Source: an uncultured Lachnospira sp. (GTDB taxonomy: Bacteria > Bacillota > Clostridia > Lachnospirales > Lachnospiraceae). From it: DNA of 64,000 nucleotides. The notes below the pieces were generated by a model, which saw only the letters and a program-made list of their open reading frames with translations, was not told the origin of the DNA and did no database searches. The position numbers and the translations under genes were made by a program. This document shows positions 62,039 through 64,000 of the stretch, piece after piece. The DNA lies in NCBI GenBank assembly GCA_910587485.1, contig CAJUKN010000012.1:1-64000 (forward strand), in the 5' to 3' direction. Position 1 is the stretch's first letter; every line of letters starts with the position of its first letter.

Positions 62039-62386
62039 TATTATATCCTCCTTGTATAATTGTTATGCGTGGATTTTATCATTTTATCAGGTTGCATACT
62101 ACCAATTGGCACCATTCAATGTGTCAATTGCCAGTTGCCTCCAGCGTATTTATAGGTTTATAGGGATTTTTATTTAGTTGCAACTTGTTTTAAATCCTCT
62201 CTTTATTACAGTCATTTAAGTATCTTACATAACAATATATCTGTATAAAGGCGGCACAGAGTTTCCTCTTGCCGCCTATCAATCTATACAAAAATAATTT
62301 TTTGCCCTTTTTTATCTATCTTGTGCGTTTTTTACCGACTCTGTAATATCGGCAAGAAATATTATCATGCCTTAAAATTCAAAGGA
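62039..62386. other. Intergenic region between two minus-strand genes
   Basis: This 348-base gap holds a hairpin AGGCGGCA (62249-62256) / TGCCGCCT (62270-62277), which on the minus strand is followed by TTTATA and may end the 62932 gene's transcript. Otherwise it is A/T-rich with no gene or promoter I can support. Confidence 0.45.
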
Positions 62387-62932
62387 TTATTTATATAAAA
62401 GCTGTATGTATTCATCAGCAATAGATTGGACAATATCCTCGTTTAATTCTGGATATTGTTTTTTGATAGCAGCAACAATGGTGTTGTTTCTATCAAAATA
62501 TTTCATCTCTTCAGACATGTCTTCACCATCAAAAGAAGAGTCAATATGTTCTTTTGTAAGGTTTTCCTTTAACCATAATGAAACTTCATCATTAGTTTTT
62601 TGCTCCGATTCAATCTGCGACTTTGCCTTAGAAGCGCTTTTATATGTAATATAACCAATTACAAGAAAAGCTATAAAAAGCGCACTTAATACAATACAGA
62701 TAAGGATTCCAGAAGGGGTTTTAATGGAAAAAAAGTGTAAAATATCTACAATATTAAGAAAAATTACAATTAAGCCAGCAACACCACATACAAAAAATGT
62801 GATGGAAGAGGACAGGTTGTCCTGATACTTGGCAGATGAGGTTTGGTAGTTATTTCCAGTTGTTAAGTCGTGGATAATAGCTTTATCATCTTCCAAGTCT
62901 TTTATATGTTGTGTTTGATTTGTATCGTTCAT
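62387..62932 (-). CDS. Two-TM membrane protein of unknown function
   Basis: The 181-residue protein has an acidic N-terminus of about 45 residues, two hydrophobic segments (ITFFVCGVAGLIVIFLNI and ILICIVLSALFIAFLVIGYI), and a charged helical C-terminal half. I do not recognise a family. Its start at 62932 (MNDTNQ) follows the leader's ATGAGGGTTTTT; an in-frame ATG at 62944 is an alternative. The degenerate ABC gene lies upstream on the same strand, but the leader element separates them. Confidence 0.6.
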   Translation of the reverse strand: MNDTNQTQHIKDLEDDKAIIHDLTTGNNYQTSSAKYQDNLSSSITFFVCGVAGLIVIFLNIVDILHFFSIKTPSGILICIVLSALFIAFLVIGYITYKSASKAKSQIESEQKTNDEVSLWLKENLTKEHIDSSFDGEDMSEEMKYFDRNNTIVAAIKKQYPELNEDIVQSIADEYIQLLYK

Positions 62933-63031
62933 AAAAACCCTCATTTCTACGCTGCTTTTGATAAAACAATAAATGTTTGCTCTGCATGTTTTTTTATTAA
63001 AAGAATAGGATGTCTGGCAACGCACAGACAT
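62933..63031 (-). promoter_or_regulatory. Recurrent pseudoknot leader, copy 8 (minus strand)
   Basis: On the minus strand ATGTCTG (63025-63031 in plus coordinates) pairs with CAGACAT (63010-63016). The loop GCGTTGC (63017-63023) pairs with GCAGCGT (62949-62955), which lies before AGAAATGAGG. Confidence 0.65.
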
Positions 63032-63085
63032 AGATAGTATTATAAATGATAAATATAAAAAAATAAAGTAAATGTTGTCTACAAA

Positions 63086-63808
63086 TTAATGAATCCAGTT
63101 ATTATTACCATAATGTTGATAGAGTTCTTTTAAGCGGTTGATATCATATTGATATTGAACATTTAAATCAATACATATATCAGCAATGTATTTTATAAAA
63201 TGGTCTGAGCCAACGGGCAGCAATACGATAGCTCCGCTGTTTGTCAGTTCTTTTAAAGCTTTTAAAAGACCAGATTGACACATTTGATAATAAAAAGAAC
63301 TCGTTTGATAGGGGGCATAAAATATACGTTTGCCTTTAGCATATCCTAGTGCTGCACAAGCTCTCCAACGTTCTGTGCTTAATTGAAAAAATTTTCTGTC
63401 AAATCGTTGTGGTGTAAGGATAAATTTTTCGGCAATATCTTTAAAATTTTCTTCGCTGTTGTTTTTTTTAAGCGCATTTTCAATGGATTTTTTTACTTTA
63501 GCTTTTCTATAAGTTTCTTTACTTGGCTCTAGGTTCCAACTGTGATAGGCTAAATCATTTCTTGAGAGTTCTATTCCATTACCATATATTTTTAAATTGC
63601 CAAAGTCAATTTTTCCACCCAGTAAATAGGATAAATACATGCAGCCTTGTTGATACTCGCTAACTAAACCATAAATTTTGCCGCTTTCAAATTGTTGGTC
63701 GTTAAATCGCCAACAATCATATACAGAGTTATCTAAATAGGCAATACCTTCAAGCATAGAAGTACAATTTTTAGAATCGATTTTTATAGGAAATATTTTA
63801 TTTTTTAT
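63086..63808 (-). CDS. Degenerate ABC-transporter ATPase-like protein; ATA at the expected start
   Basis: The first normal start is ATG 63757, giving 223 residues. The frame continues upstream to 63808, where TGGAGA and a spacer are followed by ATA AAA AAT, just where an ATG would be expected (compare TGGAGGATTAATATGAAAAAA of the permease). The protein follows the ABC ATPase outline but has lost the active residues. Walker A becomes GLVSEYQQGCM, the signature becomes QLSTERWRACA, and Walker B / D-loop becomes RIFYAPYQTSS; the H-loop region reads LPVGSDHF. It is probably a non-hydrolysing ABC-like subunit or a decaying gene; the partner would lie outside the window. Coordinates take the extended frame. 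Confidence 0.6.
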   Translation of the reverse strand: MKNKIFPIKIDSKNCTSMLEGIAYLDNSVYDCWRFNDQQFESGKIYGLVSEYQQGCMYLSYLLGGKIDFGNLKIYGNGIELSRNDLAYHSWNLEPSKETYRKAKVKKSIENALKKNNSEENFKDIAEKFILTPQRFDRKFFQLSTERWRACAALGYAKGKRIFYAPYQTSSFYYQMCQSGLLKALKELTNSGAIVLLPVGSDHFIKYIADICIDLNVQYQYDINRLKELYQHYGNNNWIH

Positions 63809-63905
63809 ATTTATTCTCCATTCTTGTTTAAGTTGTGTGTTTGAATATCAATTTAAACATGTTATTTTTGTAAAAATTATTATCTAAATTACTAGTACAT
63901 TTTAA

Positions 63906-63934
63906 TTATATAAAAAATGACCATTGTTTACAAT
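63906..63934 (-). promoter_or_regulatory. Promoter for the degenerate ABC gene
   Basis: On the minus strand TTGTAA (63929-63934) and TATAAT (63906-63911) are 17 bases apart, about 100 bases before the presumed start region. The existence of a good promoter argues against a dead pseudogene. Confidence 0.55.
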
Positions 63935-64000
63935 AAAATTTCTGTGAAATGTCTGTAATGATATTGATATATAAAATTATTGCTTGCTTTTTTAAGTAGC

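Overview
The window reads as chromosomal DNA of a low-G+C, A/T-rich anaerobic Firmicute, most likely a Lachnospiraceae member (a Lachnospira / [Eubacterium] eligens-type gut bacterium is a reasonable guess). The guess rests on codon use, strong GGAGG-type ribosome binding sites, T-box control, DUF4358/MBOAT/DHHW genes, large Ig-like and CxxC-repeat secreted proteins, and a galacturonate (pectin sugar) pathway. It is inference; no rRNA is present.

Layout. 1-0.3 kb: tail of a zinc-ribbon gene with visibly higher G+C, probably the edge of a mobile element. 0.3-3 kb: Nudix, DUF1893, flavoprotein, tRNA-Thr, and a membrane-tethered Mrr-like nuclease on the minus strand. 3.2-6.7 kb: DUF4358 lipoprotein, MBOAT acyltransferase and DHHW protein, a probable surface O-acylation set. 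6.8-11.9 kb: TepA/ClpP-like protease, a GlgX-like protein that has lost its catalytic residues, TPR, HAD and methyltransferase genes. 12-18.2 kb: T-box leader and trpEGCFBA, with trpD absent. 18.4-22.6 kb: Crh-like HPr, Lys-rich DUF6465 protein, NhaD-type antiporter, cytidylate-kinase-like protein, CarD-like regulator. 23.2-27.9 kb: a structured leader, a 1472-residue secreted CxxC-repeat protein and an unannotated 36-residue peptide. 28.2-41 kb: tRNA-Glu and the translation/RNA cluster rimP-nusA-rnpM-L7Ae-infB-rbfA-nrnA-truB-ribF-rpsO-pnp, then HIT and YebC genes. 41-42.5 kb: PilZ and double-zinc-ribbon proteins. 42.7-49.8 kb: uxaC divergent from uxaB-uxaA-kdgA-kdgK, a full route from D-galacturonate to pyruvate and glyceraldehyde 3-phosphate. 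50-55.9 kb: a large Big_2 surface protein and a membrane protein with chitobiase-like domains. 55.9-58.2 kb: an NfnAB / SudAB-type flavoprotein pair. 58.4-63.8 kb: TetR regulator, ABC exporter, membrane-linked XRE regulator, a small two-TM protein and a degenerate ABC ATPase.

The most striking signal is not a gene. A roughly 75-110 nt leader recurs directly upstream of at least eight unrelated genes (1459, 5647, trpB, 20811, rimP, the HIT gene, the 59181 ABC gene, and the 62932 minus-strand gene), with partial copies elsewhere. Each copy can form a hairpin whose loop (GCGCUGC) pairs with GCAGCGC placed a few bases before the Shine-Dalgarno. Several base pairs change in a compensatory way between copies, so the copies look like one dispersed pseudoknot RNA family. 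Other items worth following are the dead GH13 protein, the degenerate ABC ATPase with ATA where its start codon should be, the trp T-box with UGA at the expected specifier position, the 36-residue peptide, and two families of dispersed intergenic hairpin repeats.
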